From Echinicola rosea (GTDB lineage: Bacteria; Bacteroidota; Bacteroidia; Cytophagales; Cyclobacteriaceae): DNA of 64,000 bases. Shown here piece after piece: positions 17,963 through 26,678 of the stretch. The stretch is taken from the NCBI RefSeq assembly GCF_005281475.1, contig NZ_CP040106.1, positions 377,501-441,500 on the forward strand, written 5' to 3'. The translations under genes were made by a program, and so were the position numbers. Within the stretch, counting starts at the first letter, position 1. The number at the start of each line of letters is the position of its first letter. A model generated the notes under the pieces. It saw nothing but the letters and a program-made list of their open reading frames with translations, ran no database searches and was not told the origin of the DNA.

Positions 17963-20491
17963 CTAATCTGCTTTTTCTTTCTTTTTGACGACAATGTTTA
18001 GCTCATCACCTTTACCAGCATAATCAGCTTTGATCACATCGCCTTCAGAAAGGTCTCCTTTCAGGATTTCTTCCGCTATGGCATCTTCCAAGTACTTCTG
18101 GATGGCCCTATTAAGGGGTCTGGCACCATATTGTTGGTCGTAACCTTTCTCTGCCAGGAAGTCTTTTGCCTTGTCCGACAATTCGATTTTGTAGCCAAGG
18201 TCAGTAATTCGGCTGAACAGTTTTTCCAGGGTGATATCGATAATTTTGTGGATGTGCTCCTTATTGAGGGAGTTAAATACCACTACGTCATCTAACCTGT
18301 TCAAGAACTCAGGACTGAAAGCCTTTTTCAGGGCACTTTGGATGGTAGATTTCATGACCTCATCCATATTTTCTTCCTTGGCCTTTGAAGCAAACCCGAT
18401 ACCCGCACCAAAGTCCTTAAGGTCTCTTACCCCGATATTGGACGTCATGATGATCACCGTATTTCTGAAATCCACTCTTCTGCCCAGACCATCTGTCAGG
18501 ATACCATCATCCAATACCTGAAGCAGCAGATTGAATACATCGGGGTGGGCTTTTTCGATCTCATCGAGCAAGACCACAGAGTATGGCTTCCTTCTGACTT
18601 TTTCAGTCAGCTGGCCACCTTCTTCATAGCCCACATAGCCTGGAGGCGCTCCCACCAAACGGGAAACACTGAATTTCTCCATGTACTCGGACATGTCGAT
18701 CCTCACGAGTGAGTCTTCCTTATCAAACAGGTAAGTTGCCAGCGTTTTGGCAAGCTCTGTTTTCCCCACACCAGTAGGACCTAGGAAAATAAACGAACCG
18801 ATCGGCTTTTTGGGATCTTTCAAGCCCACTCGGGTACGTTGAATGGCTTTGGTCAATTTTTTGATCGCATCATTTTGACCAATCACCTTATCTTGCAGCT
18901 CATTGCCCATGTTCAGCAACTTATTGCCTTCTTTTTGGGCAATTCGCTTGGCAGGAATTCCAGTCATCATGGCGATTACCTCTGCCACATTATCTTCCTC
19001 CACCGTATAGCGTTTGGTTTTGCTTTCTTCTTCCCACTTGGCCTTTGCATTCTCCAGTTGTTCAAGGAGCTTTTTCTCCCTGTCCCTGAGCTGCGCAGCC
19101 TCTTCATATTTTTGGCTTTTTACTACGCGGTTTTTCTCCACTTTAATATTTTCCACCTCTTCTTCCAGTTTCAGGATTTCATCAGGCACATGGATGTTGT
19201 TGATGTGCACGCGGGCACCTGCTTCATCCAGGATATCGATGGCCTTATCCGGTAGGAAGCGGTCAGAAATATAGCGGTCGGACAGTTTCACACACGCATC
19301 GATCGCCTCCGGCGTATAGTTTACGTTGTGGTGATCTTCGTATTTGTCCTTGATGTTGTTCAGGATCTGTACAGTTTCCTCAGGAGTGGTAGCATCTACC
19401 ATCACCATCTGAAACCTTCTGGCAAGAGCCCCATCTTTTTCGATATACTGACGGTACTCGTCCAATGTAGTGGCTCCGATGCATTGGATTTCTCCTCTGG
19501 CCAGTGCTGGCTTGAACATATTGGAGGCATCCAGCGATCCACTGGCGCCACCAGCTCCGACGATGGTGTGCAGCTCATCGATGAAAAGGATGACATTAGG
19601 GGACTTCTCCAGTTCATTCATCACGGCCTTCATGCGCTCCTCAAACTGCCCACGATACTTCGTGCCGGCTACCAAAGAGGCCAGATCGAGCGTCACCACG
19701 CGCTTGTTAAACAGCACACGCGAAACTTTCTTCTGCACAATTCTCAGCGCCAGTCCTTCTGCAATGGCAGTCTTACCTACTCCAGGTTCACCGATCAGGA
19801 TAGGATTGTTCTTCTTCCTCCTGGACAGGATCTGCGCCACACGCTCGATCTCTTTTTCCCTACCGATAATCGGATCCAGCTTATCATCTTCTGCCATCCG
19901 GGTAAGGTCCCTGCCAAAATTATCCAAGACCGGCGTCCTGGACTTTTCAGTGGAGCCTTTGCCTCCTCCGCCAGAGGAGCCTCCGGAGCTGCCAAAGAGC
20001 TTGCTGCTTTCTTCATCCGTATCGTCAGCCTCAGCACCAGAGCGGGGCGTTTGATCCGTTTGGAATTCCAGCATTTCCTTTACAGTATCGTAAGTCGTAT
20101 CGAATTTATGCAAAATCTGGGTAGCGATGTTATCCTCATCCCTAAGGATGGACAACAGCAAATGCTCCGTTCCGATAAGTTGGCTTTTAAATATCTTAGC
20201 TTCCAAATAAGTAATTTTCAGCACTTTTTCAGATTGCCTGGTCAGCGGGATATTGGCCAAGTTTTTCACATTGTGATTGGCCGTTCCTTTCACAGCACGC
20301 TCCACGGAATTGCGAAGCTCATCCAAAGGCACTCCTAATTTCTTCAATATGGAAACAGCGACACCTTCCCCTTCTCGGATCATGCCCAGCAAGAGGTGTT
20401 CGGTTCCTATATAATCGTGACCCAAGCGCAAAGCTTCTTCACGACTTAGAGAAATCACCTCTTTGACTCTATTTGAAAATTTTGCTTCCAT
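17963..20491 (-). CDS. clpC: ClpC-type AAA+ unfoldase of the Clp protease
   Basis: 842 residues. Two N-terminal Clp repeats (about 3-145), a Gly/Ser-rich linker (about 167-180), the first AAA+ module (Walker A GEPGVGKT at 234-241), a UVR-type coiled coil (KVEKNRVVKSQKYEEAAQLRDR, about 430-470) and the second AAA+ module (GPTGVGKTE, about 572; Walker B VVLLDEIEKAHPDVFN). This is the ClpC order, not ClpB (whose middle domain is much longer). It feeds proteins to ClpP, which is not in this window. Single gene with its own terminator. Confidence 0.95.
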   Translation of the reverse strand: MEAKFSNRVKEVISLSREEALRLGHDYIGTEHLLLGMIREGEGVAVSILKKLGVPLDELRNSVERAVKGTANHNVKNLANIPLTRQSEKVLKITYLEAKIFKSQLIGTEHLLLSILRDEDNIATQILHKFDTTYDTVKEMLEFQTDQTPRSGAEADDTDEESSKLFGSSGGSSGGGGKGSTEKSRTPVLDNFGRDLTRMAEDDKLDPIIGREKEIERVAQILSRRKKNNPILIGEPGVGKTAIAEGLALRIVQKKVSRVLFNKRVVTLDLASLVAGTKYRGQFEERMKAVMNELEKSPNVILFIDELHTIVGAGGASGSLDASNMFKPALARGEIQCIGATTLDEYRQYIEKDGALARRFQMVMVDATTPEETVQILNNIKDKYEDHHNVNYTPEAIDACVKLSDRYISDRFLPDKAIDILDEAGARVHINNIHVPDEILKLEEEVENIKVEKNRVVKSQKYEEAAQLRDREKKLLEQLENAKAKWEEESKTKRYTVEEDNVAEVIAMMTGIPAKRIAQKEGNKLLNMGNELQDKVIGQNDAIKKLTKAIQRTRVGLKDPKKPIGSFIFLGPTGVGKTELAKTLATYLFDKEDSLVRIDMSEYMEKFSVSRLVGAPPGYVGYEEGGQLTEKVRRKPYSVVLLDEIEKAHPDVFNLLLQVLDDGILTDGLGRRVDFRNTVIIMTSNIGVRDLKDFGAGIGFASKAKEENMDEVMKSTIQSALKKAFSPEFLNRLDDVVVFNSLNKEHIHKIIDITLEKLFSRITDLGYKIELSDKAKDFLAEKGYDQQYGARPLNRAIQKYLEDAIAEEILKGDLSEGDVIKADYAGKGDELNIVVKKKEKAD

Positions 20492-20573
20492 TTAGTTCCT
20501 TTCTGAATTGTTAATAATTCTCTATATAATTTTACCGAATTTGTTTTAAAAACACAATCCTTTTGCAGATTGT

Positions 20574-21209
20574 TCATTTCTTTTTTTTTGATTGTGATAT
20601 TATTTCATGGGCCATCGGCCCCTCACAAAACAACAAATCGATAATGCTTAAATTTGGTACAAAGTCCAAGCCAAAGAGCTGAGCGTATGGCTTCGGTTCA
20701 TAAATATTTCTTTGCTCAAACGGCTCTTTTGCCACTATAATTCTCCTCAGATCTTCACAGGAAGAATATTCTTCCTCATTGCTCCCTATCAATACCTTGG
20801 TTTTTACCTTCATTAATTTCAGACAAAGTGTCAGCAATTCAAAGTTTAAATCGTACAAATTGTCAATATTCTTATCGTAGATCGCTTCAAAATAAGGAAA
20901 GAAATATTCAAAGAAAGGAGCCTTGCCATATGCACTGCGGATGCCGCGTAGATGAACATTCTTCCATTTTTGCTTATAATCTATTTTAATTTCCCGGTAT
21001 TTCACCTTCTTATTTCCCCCAATAACAGGAATACTCAGGCTCTCCACCTTGTTGGCCAACCGGATATGGGCCCGGTTTCGGTAGGTCTGCTTTTGATAGC
21101 GGTCTCCTCCGGCCAGGATCAGTTGATCTGCATCGTGTATAGCTACAAAGAACTCTATCGGGGGCAGGTAAAATAAATCCGCACAAATCACGCTCTTTTC
21201 CATGCCCAA
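20574..21209 (-). CDS. WbqC-like family protein
   Basis: 211 residues. FYLPPIEFFVAIHDADQLIL, DRYQKQTYRNRAHI and SIPVIGG match the WbqC-like family, whose members occur in surface-polysaccharide loci in some bacteria but have no firm biochemical role. The start may instead be the Met two codons further in. It lies 43 bp downstream of the TsaC-like gene on the same strand. Confidence 0.8.
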   Translation of the reverse strand: MGMEKSVICADLFYLPPIEFFVAIHDADQLILAGGDRYQKQTYRNRAHIRLANKVESLSIPVIGGNKKVKYREIKIDYKQKWKNVHLRGIRSAYGKAPFFEYFFPYFEAIYDKNIDNLYDLNFELLTLCLKLMKVKTKVLIGSNEEEYSSCEDLRRIIVAKEPFEQRNIYEPKPYAQLFGLDFVPNLSIIDLLFCEGPMAHEIISQSKKKK

Positions 21210-21252
21210 AAATAGTCAAAACTTTGCGCTATCTATCTTTTGGCATCACCTT

Positions 21253-21882
21253 CTAAAGCATTTCTTCCAAATCCCCCTGCCCCTGCCTGACGATTTCGAT
21301 CTCATCACCTGTACAATCGACGACCGTGGAAGCGACATTATTCCCGTACCCACCATCAATGACTACATCCACGAGGTCCTTATATTTTTCATAAATCAAT
21401 TCGGGATCGGTACTATATTCCAGCACATCATCTTCATCACGAATGGAAGTAGTGACAATAGGCTGACCAAGTTCTTTTACCAATATACGTGGAATGCTAT
21501 GATCCGGGATGCGTATCCCCACCGTTTTCTTTTTGCTGTGCAATAATTTTGGCACTTTGTTATTGGCATCAAGTATAAAGGTGAAAGGTCCCGGAAGGGC
21601 CTTCTTCATCACCTTAAATACGGGGGTACTGACCACCCTGGTATATTCGGATATATTGCTGAGATCATAGCAGATAAAGGAGAAATTTTGCTTTTGAGGC
21701 TTCACCCCCTTGATCAAACAAATCTTTTCAATGGCCTTCTGATTATAAATATCGCATCCAATCCCATAAATAGTATCCGTGGGATAGATCACCACCCCCC
21801 CTTGCCGAAGTACTTCCACCACTCGGTTTACTTCGCGCGGATGGGGGTTTTCAGGATATATTTTTATAAATGAGGCTGCCAT
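21253..21882 (-). CDS. L-threonylcarbamoyladenylate synthase (TsaC/YwlC family)
   Basis: 209 residues of YrdC-domain sequence: [18 protein letters not shown] (29-46), [29 protein letters not shown], and a C-terminal [17 protein letters not shown]. It makes threonylcarbamoyl-AMP for tRNA t6A. The length fits the short TsaC/YciO forms lacking the Sua5 domain. Divergent from mltG across 173 bp. Confidence 0.9.
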   Translation of the reverse strand: MAASFIKIYPENPHPREVNRVVEVLRQGGVVIYPTDTIYGIGCDIYNQKAIEKICLIKGVKPQKQNFSFICYDLSNISEYTRVVSTPVFKVMKKALPGPFTFILDANNKVPKLLHSKKKTVGIRIPDHSIPRILVKELGQPIVTTSIRDEDDVLEYSTDPELIYEKYKDLVDVVIDGGYGNNVASTVVDCTGDEIEIVRQGQGDLEEML

Positions 21883-22055
21883 AGATTAAATATTGATTCA
21901 GAGGATTAAGGATTATAGTTGTCAATTTATCAAATTTAGCACCAAACAACTAACACTTTTTACTAGTTGCGTACATTTGTGTATGAATAAGTATCTTCAC
22001 TCATATCATTTCCCTATTTTTGTACCTAGCCAGGAATTGCCTCGATAAATTAACC

Positions 22056-23099
22056 ATGATTACGAAAAAGAACCAAAAATATTATATGATAGCAATGGTC
22101 GCTATCTCAGTATTGATCAGCTCATTTGCCTTCTATTTTTATCAAGTCTTCTTCAGTCCAAACACCTTAACGGAATCAGATGTTCCCGCAGAGCTGAAAA
22201 TCCCCAGCAACGCCACCTTCCAACAGGTTTCTGATAGCCTGACCGAAAACGACATTATCACAGACGTGATTTCCTTTAGCTTCGTAGCCAAAATGCTGAA
22301 ATATCAGGAAAATATCAAACCTGGCCGGTACATCATCCACCCAAAGCTATCCAATAAGGAATTGGTCACCCTTCTCCGCTCAGGACGCCAAACACCGATT
22401 GACATCACCTTTAACAACATCAGGACCAAGGAAGATCTCTCAGAAAAAATCGCCAAAAACCTGGAATTTTCGCAGGATCGGTTTCTCGCCTTGCTTCAGG
22501 ACAGCGTTTACATCCGTAAATTCGACTTTACCGAAGAGACGATCATGAGCATGTTTATCCCAAACACGTACGAGGTCTATTGGGACATCAGCCCAGAACA
22601 GCTTTTTGACAGGATGTACAGGGAATATAATAAATTCTGGACCAAACCTCGCATCGCAAAAGCCGACTCACTGGGTATGACCAGAACAGAGGTCGCTACA
22701 CTGGCCTCTATCGTGCAGGCAGAAACCGCCAAAAAGGAAGAGCGCCCCAAGATCGCTGGTGTTTACCTTAACCGGCTGGAACGTAACATTCCGTTACAAG
22801 CCGACCCTACCTTGGTATTCGCTCTCGGGGACTTCAGCATCAAAAGGGTCCTGAACGTCCATAAAGAAATTGACAGCCCCTATAACACTTACATGTACAC
22901 GGGACTGCCCCCTGGGCCAATCAACTTACCGGACATCTCCTCATTGGAGGCCGTACTCGACTATGATCAGCACAATTACCTCTATTTCTGCGCCAAGGAG
23001 GACTTTTCCGGATATCATGTTTTCTCAACCAATCTCCGTGACCACCTGATCCAAGCCAGGAAATACCAAAATGCCTTGAACCAAGCCAACGTATATTAG
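22056..23099 (+). CDS. mltG: Endolytic murein transglycosylase
   Basis: 347 residues from the ATG at 22056; a further upstream TTG is less likely because the ATG sits directly before the transmembrane segment (about 9-29). LysM-like region about 45-110, then the YceG catalytic domain with SIVQAETAKKEERPKIAG, Glu223 being the expected catalytic acid, and YLNRL. It cleaves nascent glycan strands in the inner membrane. A TACATTTG element at 21972 may be its -7 promoter. First of a tight cluster: 3 bp to the thioesterase gene. Confidence 0.93.
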   Translation: MITKKNQKYYMIAMVAISVLISSFAFYFYQVFFSPNTLTESDVPAELKIPSNATFQQVSDSLTENDIITDVISFSFVAKMLKYQENIKPGRYIIHPKLSNKELVTLLRSGRQTPIDITFNNIRTKEDLSEKIAKNLEFSQDRFLALLQDSVYIRKFDFTEETIMSMFIPNTYEVYWDISPEQLFDRMYREYNKFWTKPRIAKADSLGMTRTEVATLASIVQAETAKKEERPKIAGVYLNRLERNIPLQADPTLVFALGDFSIKRVLNVHKEIDSPYNTYMYTGLPPGPINLPDISSLEAVLDYDQHNYLYFCAKEDFSGYHVFSTNLRDHLIQARKYQNALNQANVY

Positions 23100-23102
23100 C
23101 CT

Positions 23103-23507
23103 ATGTTTACAGCAGAAACCCACGTAAGAGTACGCTATGCAGAGACAGACCAAATGGGGTATGTCTATTATGGCAATTACGCCATGTATTTTGAAGTGGC
23201 AAGGGTGGAGTCGCTTCGGCAAATAGGTTTTTCGTACAAGGATATGGAGGACCAAGGCATCATCATGCCAGTGCTCGAAAGCCACAGCAACTACCTCAGA
23301 CCGGGCCGTTACGATGAGCTATTGACCATCAAAACCATCATCAAAGAAATGCCAGGGATCAAAATACGGTTTGATTACGAAATCGTCAATGAGGAAGATA
23401 TCCTGATCCACCAAGGATACACACTGCTTACGTTTCTAAAAAAAGACAACCACCGACCGTGCAGACCTCCTGCAGATTTGTTAGATTTATTAAAAGCTTA
23501 CTTTTAG
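23103..23507 (+). CDS. Hotdog-fold acyl-CoA thioesterase (YbgC-like)
   Basis: 134 residues. VRVRYAETDQMGYVYYGNYAMYFEVAR-type start (8-34) carries the Asp of the 4HBT active site (AETDQMG) and YYGNY motif. Such enzymes hydrolyse short or hydroxybenzoyl-type acyl-CoAs; the precise substrate is unknown. Packed between mltG (3 bp) and the YihY gene (12 bp), as in an envelope/housekeeping operon. Confidence 0.88.
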   Translation: MFTAETHVRVRYAETDQMGYVYYGNYAMYFEVARVESLRQIGFSYKDMEDQGIIMPVLESHSNYLRPGRYDELLTIKTIIKEMPGIKIRFDYEIVNEEDILIHQGYTLLTFLKKDNHRPCRPPADLLDLLKAYF

Positions 23508-23519
23508 CCTACAGCACGA

Positions 23520-24461
23520 ATGGTCAAAAAACGAGTGCACGACATATTGCAAAAACTGGACAGTTATGCCCAAAAGCTTAGGCGGATACACCTCAAAAAC
23601 CCAGACCAAAACCTATATGATGTAGGAAAGATTTTTATCCATCAGGTACAAAAGGACGAAATCGATGACCGCGCCAGCGCCGTGGCTTTTAACTTCACAA
23701 TAGCGCTGTTTCCCTTAATCCTGTTTTTACTGAACTTATTGCCTTTTATAGAAATATTCTTCCCGGAAGTTACCCCTGAAAACATCCTTTTTCTAGTAAA
23801 AGAGATACTGCCTCCCCCACTTTTTGAAGGCACTGAGGCGACGGTACAGGACATCATCAGCCGTCCGCGACAGGGCATGCTCTCCTTTGGTTTTTTCATG
23901 GCACTTTACCTGTCCACCAACGGCATCGTGTCCCTGATCAGCGCCTTCAACGCCTGTTACAGGACCAAAGAAAATAGGGGATTCGTCCAAACCCGACTGA
24001 TCGCTGTAATGATCATTGTGTTCCTGGTGCTTAACCTATGTGCAGCGGTATTGGTCATGATTTTTGGGAATAAAGCACTTGACATACTCACTGCATACGG
24101 AATCGTGTCCAGTAGTAGCAATATCCTCTATTTGCTGCTGGCATCCCTGCGGTTTTTTGTGCTGCTCTTTCTCTTTATGTTGGCCACCTCATTTATCTTT
24201 CACTTTGCCCCTGCTGTCCATGACAGGTTCCATTTCTTTTCTGCAGGATCAGTGACAGCGGGCCTGCTGATCACGCTTGGGTTTTACCTGTTTTCATTCT
24301 ATTTGAACAACTTCGCCTCTTACAACAAGCTCTATGGCTCGATTGGCACCATGATCGCACTGATGCTATGGATCCTGATCACGTCATTTATCATATTGGT
24401 ATGCTTTGAAATCAATGTCAGCCTTGCAAAAGCAGCCAAAAAGGACTTCCCCGAAAATTAG
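23520..24461 (+). CDS. YihY/BrkB-family inner membrane protein
   Basis: 313 residues with an amphipathic N-terminus and about six transmembrane helices. DRASAVAFNFTIALFPLILFLL (51-72) and NKLYGSIGTMIALMLWIL (near 268-285) are YihY family motifs. Despite old annotation as RNase BN it is not a nuclease; it is a membrane protein of uncertain role. Last gene of the mltG cluster. Confidence 0.9.
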   Translation: MVKKRVHDILQKLDSYAQKLRRIHLKNPDQNLYDVGKIFIHQVQKDEIDDRASAVAFNFTIALFPLILFLLNLLPFIEIFFPEVTPENILFLVKEILPPPLFEGTEATVQDIISRPRQGMLSFGFFMALYLSTNGIVSLISAFNACYRTKENRGFVQTRLIAVMIIVFLVLNLCAAVLVMIFGNKALDILTAYGIVSSSSNILYLLLASLRFFVLLFLFMLATSFIFHFAPAVHDRFHFFSAGSVTAGLLITLGFYLFSFYLNNFASYNKLYGSIGTMIALMLWILITSFIILVCFEINVSLAKAAKKDFPEN

Positions 24462-24515
24462 TCCACATAAAATCAACAAGTTACCAGCCAAAGCTAATTT
24501 TAATTTCCCAAACCG

Positions 24516-24545
24516 TTGTAATTTCCCCAAGAAGTAGTACCTTTG
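24516..24545 (+). promoter_or_regulatory. Promoter of tRNA-Ser
   Basis: TTG at 24516-24518 and TACCTTTG at 24538-24545, separated by 19 bp, fit the Bacteroidota -33/-7 consensus (TTTG / TAnnTTTG). The tRNA starts about 50 bp further on. Confidence 0.65.
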
Positions 24546-24595
24546 CAAACCGTAAGACAAACACAAATGTCCTACAAACATAACGCATCAGACCC

Positions 24596-24680
24596 AGAGG
24601 AGTGGCAGAGTGGTCGATTGCGGCGGTCTTGAAAACCGTTGTACCGCGAGGTACCGGGGGTTCGAATCCCTCCTCCTCTG
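24596..24680 (+). tRNA. tRNA-Ser (anticodon UGA)
   Basis: 85 nt. Acceptor stem AGAGGAG/CTCCTCT with discriminator G, D-arm with AGAGTGGTCGA, anticodon loop CTTGAAA giving TGA, long variable arm (GTACCGCGAGGTAC) as required for a class II Ser tRNA, and T-loop TTCGAAT. The CCA is not encoded. Confidence 0.96.
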
Positions 24681-24687
24681 CACAAGC

Positions 24688-24726
24688 AAACCCTAACTCG
24701 CTTAAAAGCAATGAGTTAGGGTTTTT
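24688..24726 (+). terminator. Terminator after tRNA-Ser
   Basis: AACCCTAACTC/GAGTTAGGGTT stem of 11 bp followed by five T. Confidence 0.85.
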
Positions 24727-24990
24727 GTTTTTAATTCAGGGGCGAACCAGCCTTGTTTAAGAACAAGTTTTTTAAATAGCCAAAATTCAACTATCAGAGA
24801 TACTGACCAATCATCTCCTGAAAAAGACAATTTCACCTTCCTCATTGTATTTACAGTTATAGCCTTCCTTTTAATCCTGTCACTATTTTTATAAAGCAGT
24901 TGCCATTCCATCAATAGACATTGGCATTACCTTGAATTATTCCTATTTTTTAGTAATTTAAACGTTTTTATAACTATATATCATATAACA

Positions 24991-25194
24991 ATGACAGATC
25001 TACTCTTTATTTTATCGCAATCCCTAGCTACTGGTGCAGCATTTATTTACTTCTTATCTTGTCTTGGGTTTTTCTTACTCTTCATTCTTATAGTTAGGTG
25101 GCTTGGTGCTTGGATGCTAAGAATCAATGACGTTATCCAACTTCAAAAGGAAATCTTGGAAGAACTCAAAAAATCAAATTCAAAAGGGTATTAG
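24991..25194 (+). CDS. Tiny membrane protein, unknown
   Basis: 67 residues: a long hydrophobic span (about 15-40, FIYFLSCLGFFLLFILIVRWL) and a charged coiled-coil-like tail (QLQKEILEELKKSNSKG). No homology recognised. Single-helix protein with a leucine/glutamate tail, lying in the A+T-rich patch after tRNA-Ser. Could be real or a chance frame. Confidence 0.5.
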   Translation: MTDLLFILSQSLATGAAFIYFLSCLGFFLLFILIVRWLGAWMLRINDVIQLQKEILEELKKSNSKGY

Positions 25195-25207
25195 TTTACC
25201 CTTTTCT

Positions 25208-25339
25208 CTACCTCCAAACCACATTCTTCAACTTACTAGCAATCACATACCAAGCTGTACTGGCAATACTCTTATAATTGGAAATCTCATAGGCTATATC
25301 CCTTAAGAAACCATTGGCCCCATCACTGTCCACCCCTTA
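25208..25339 (-). pseudogene. Possible C-terminal remnant of a minus-strand gene
   Basis: A stop-to-stop minus frame of 42 codons reads with protein-like composition (NGFLRDIAYEISNYKS then YVIASKLKNVVWR) and ends at 25208. It has no start codon of its own and is cut off by a stop at 25337. I do not recognise the family. It may be debris of a deleted gene next to the broken hipA. Confidence 0.25.
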
Positions 25340-25347
25340 AATGAACC

Positions 25348-26349
25348 ATGATTAAGATTACAAACTGCCCTGGCACACTAGCACCCGATCACGAGACTTA
25401 ATAGTACCCGTTGTTTGAAGGTAAAAAAACAAGCCTTTTCTTACCATACCGGAGTCATCAATCCAATAATGATCAGGAAATGGCAGCATTGATGGATAAC
25501 CGGAAACGAATATCCATTTCCGGAGTCCAGGAAAAATTATCTGTAATTTGGGATAATGGAGTAATCCGCTTGACCAAAGCAGGTGAACAGGGCACTTATA
25601 TCCCTAAATCAATCCCTAGGGATTTGGAATGGGTGGACCAGGTTCCCGCAAATGAGCACCTGACCATGCAAGTATATGGAATGACAACCGCTGAAAACGC
25701 CTTGATATTCTTTCAAAATGGAGAACCCGCTTATCTCACCAAAAGGTTTGATGTAGTGAAAAACGGAAGAAAATTAGGGATCGAGGATTTTGCCACGCTA
25801 GCCGGCAAAACAAAGGAAACCGATGGTGATGAATTCAAATACAATTACAGCTATGAAGGTATTGCAGACCTCATAAAACAATATACCACTGCTGCTCCCA
25901 TAGTTTTGGAAAACTTCTATAAAATGGTACTGTTCAATTTCCTGATTTCCAATGGAGATGCCCACCTGAAAAACTTCAGTCTTTTCGAAACCCCTGCAGG
26001 AGATTATCAATTGAGTCCCGCTTATGACCTGACAAATTCCCAGCTCCATGTAAAAAATCCGGAACTCGCACCAAAAGACGGCCATTTCGAAAACGATTAT
26101 GAAACCGAAAGCTACAAGGCCAATGCATTTTATGCCTATGACGACTTCTATGAATTTGGTATAAGAATAGGGCTATTGGAATCACGAACTACGAAAATCT
26201 TGTCAAACAACATCGCCGAGCAACCCGAAGTCAAATCCTTAATTTACAGGAGTTTTCTCAATGAGGAAGCCAAAAAGCTATATACGCAGACGTACCAAGA
26301 GCGGCTGAAGTCGTTGAATTACTCCTTTAATAACCTGAGCTCGACTTAA
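25348..26349 (+). pseudogene. HipA-like kinase gene interrupted near its 5' end
   Basis: The frame begins with ATG at 25348 (MIKITNCPGTLAPDHET, the usual start of Bacteroidota HipA C-terminal proteins), hits two adjacent in-frame stops TAA-TAG at 25399-25404, then continues in the same frame to 26349. The downstream 312 residues keep HipA kinase motifs: ISGVQEKL (36-43), NGDAHLKNFS (181-190, catalytic Asp183) and SPAYDLTNS (metal Asp206). Restart at a TTG (25411) is possible. No HipB/Xre antitoxin and no HipA-N gene lie upstream. Probably an orphan, inactivated toxin-antitoxin relic. Confidence 0.72.
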
Positions 26350-26678
26350 TTTTAGTATTAAACACGTCATACGAACCTGTCTGCTCAGGCCATAGCCGTC
26401 AGGCTAACGCATATTTTTGCTTAAAACCTATAGGATTTTAAATCCCCATTATCCCGGTTCGGGATTACAAATCCCAAACAGCTAAATTGTGGCAGTTCGC
26501 TGCGGCGAACTGCCACGGCCTCCATCCCTCAAATCTCCCTTAAACCCTGTCTGGAGCCAAGGCAGGCTCGCAGGGCATGTTCCGACCACTATACGGAAAC
26601 GATTTTATAATCGAACTGAAGTTTCTAGCATATATTTCACTTGATTTATTCCTCATTTCATAAATAATGCAAAACAAC
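26350..26678. other. Gap with a strong hairpin
   Basis: 329 bp between the convergent hipA relic and PhoD gene. It contains a perfect 12-bp stem hairpin at 26489-26516 (GTGGCAGTTCGC / GCGAACTGCCAC, 4-nt loop) without a T tract. Also degenerate repeat text (TCAGGCTAACGCATA). No gene. Confidence 0.5.

Noticed and set aside
24596..24680. Attachment-site duplication at the tRNA-Ser 3' end
   Set aside because: No second copy of the tRNA 3' end was found downstream in the window and there is no integrase.
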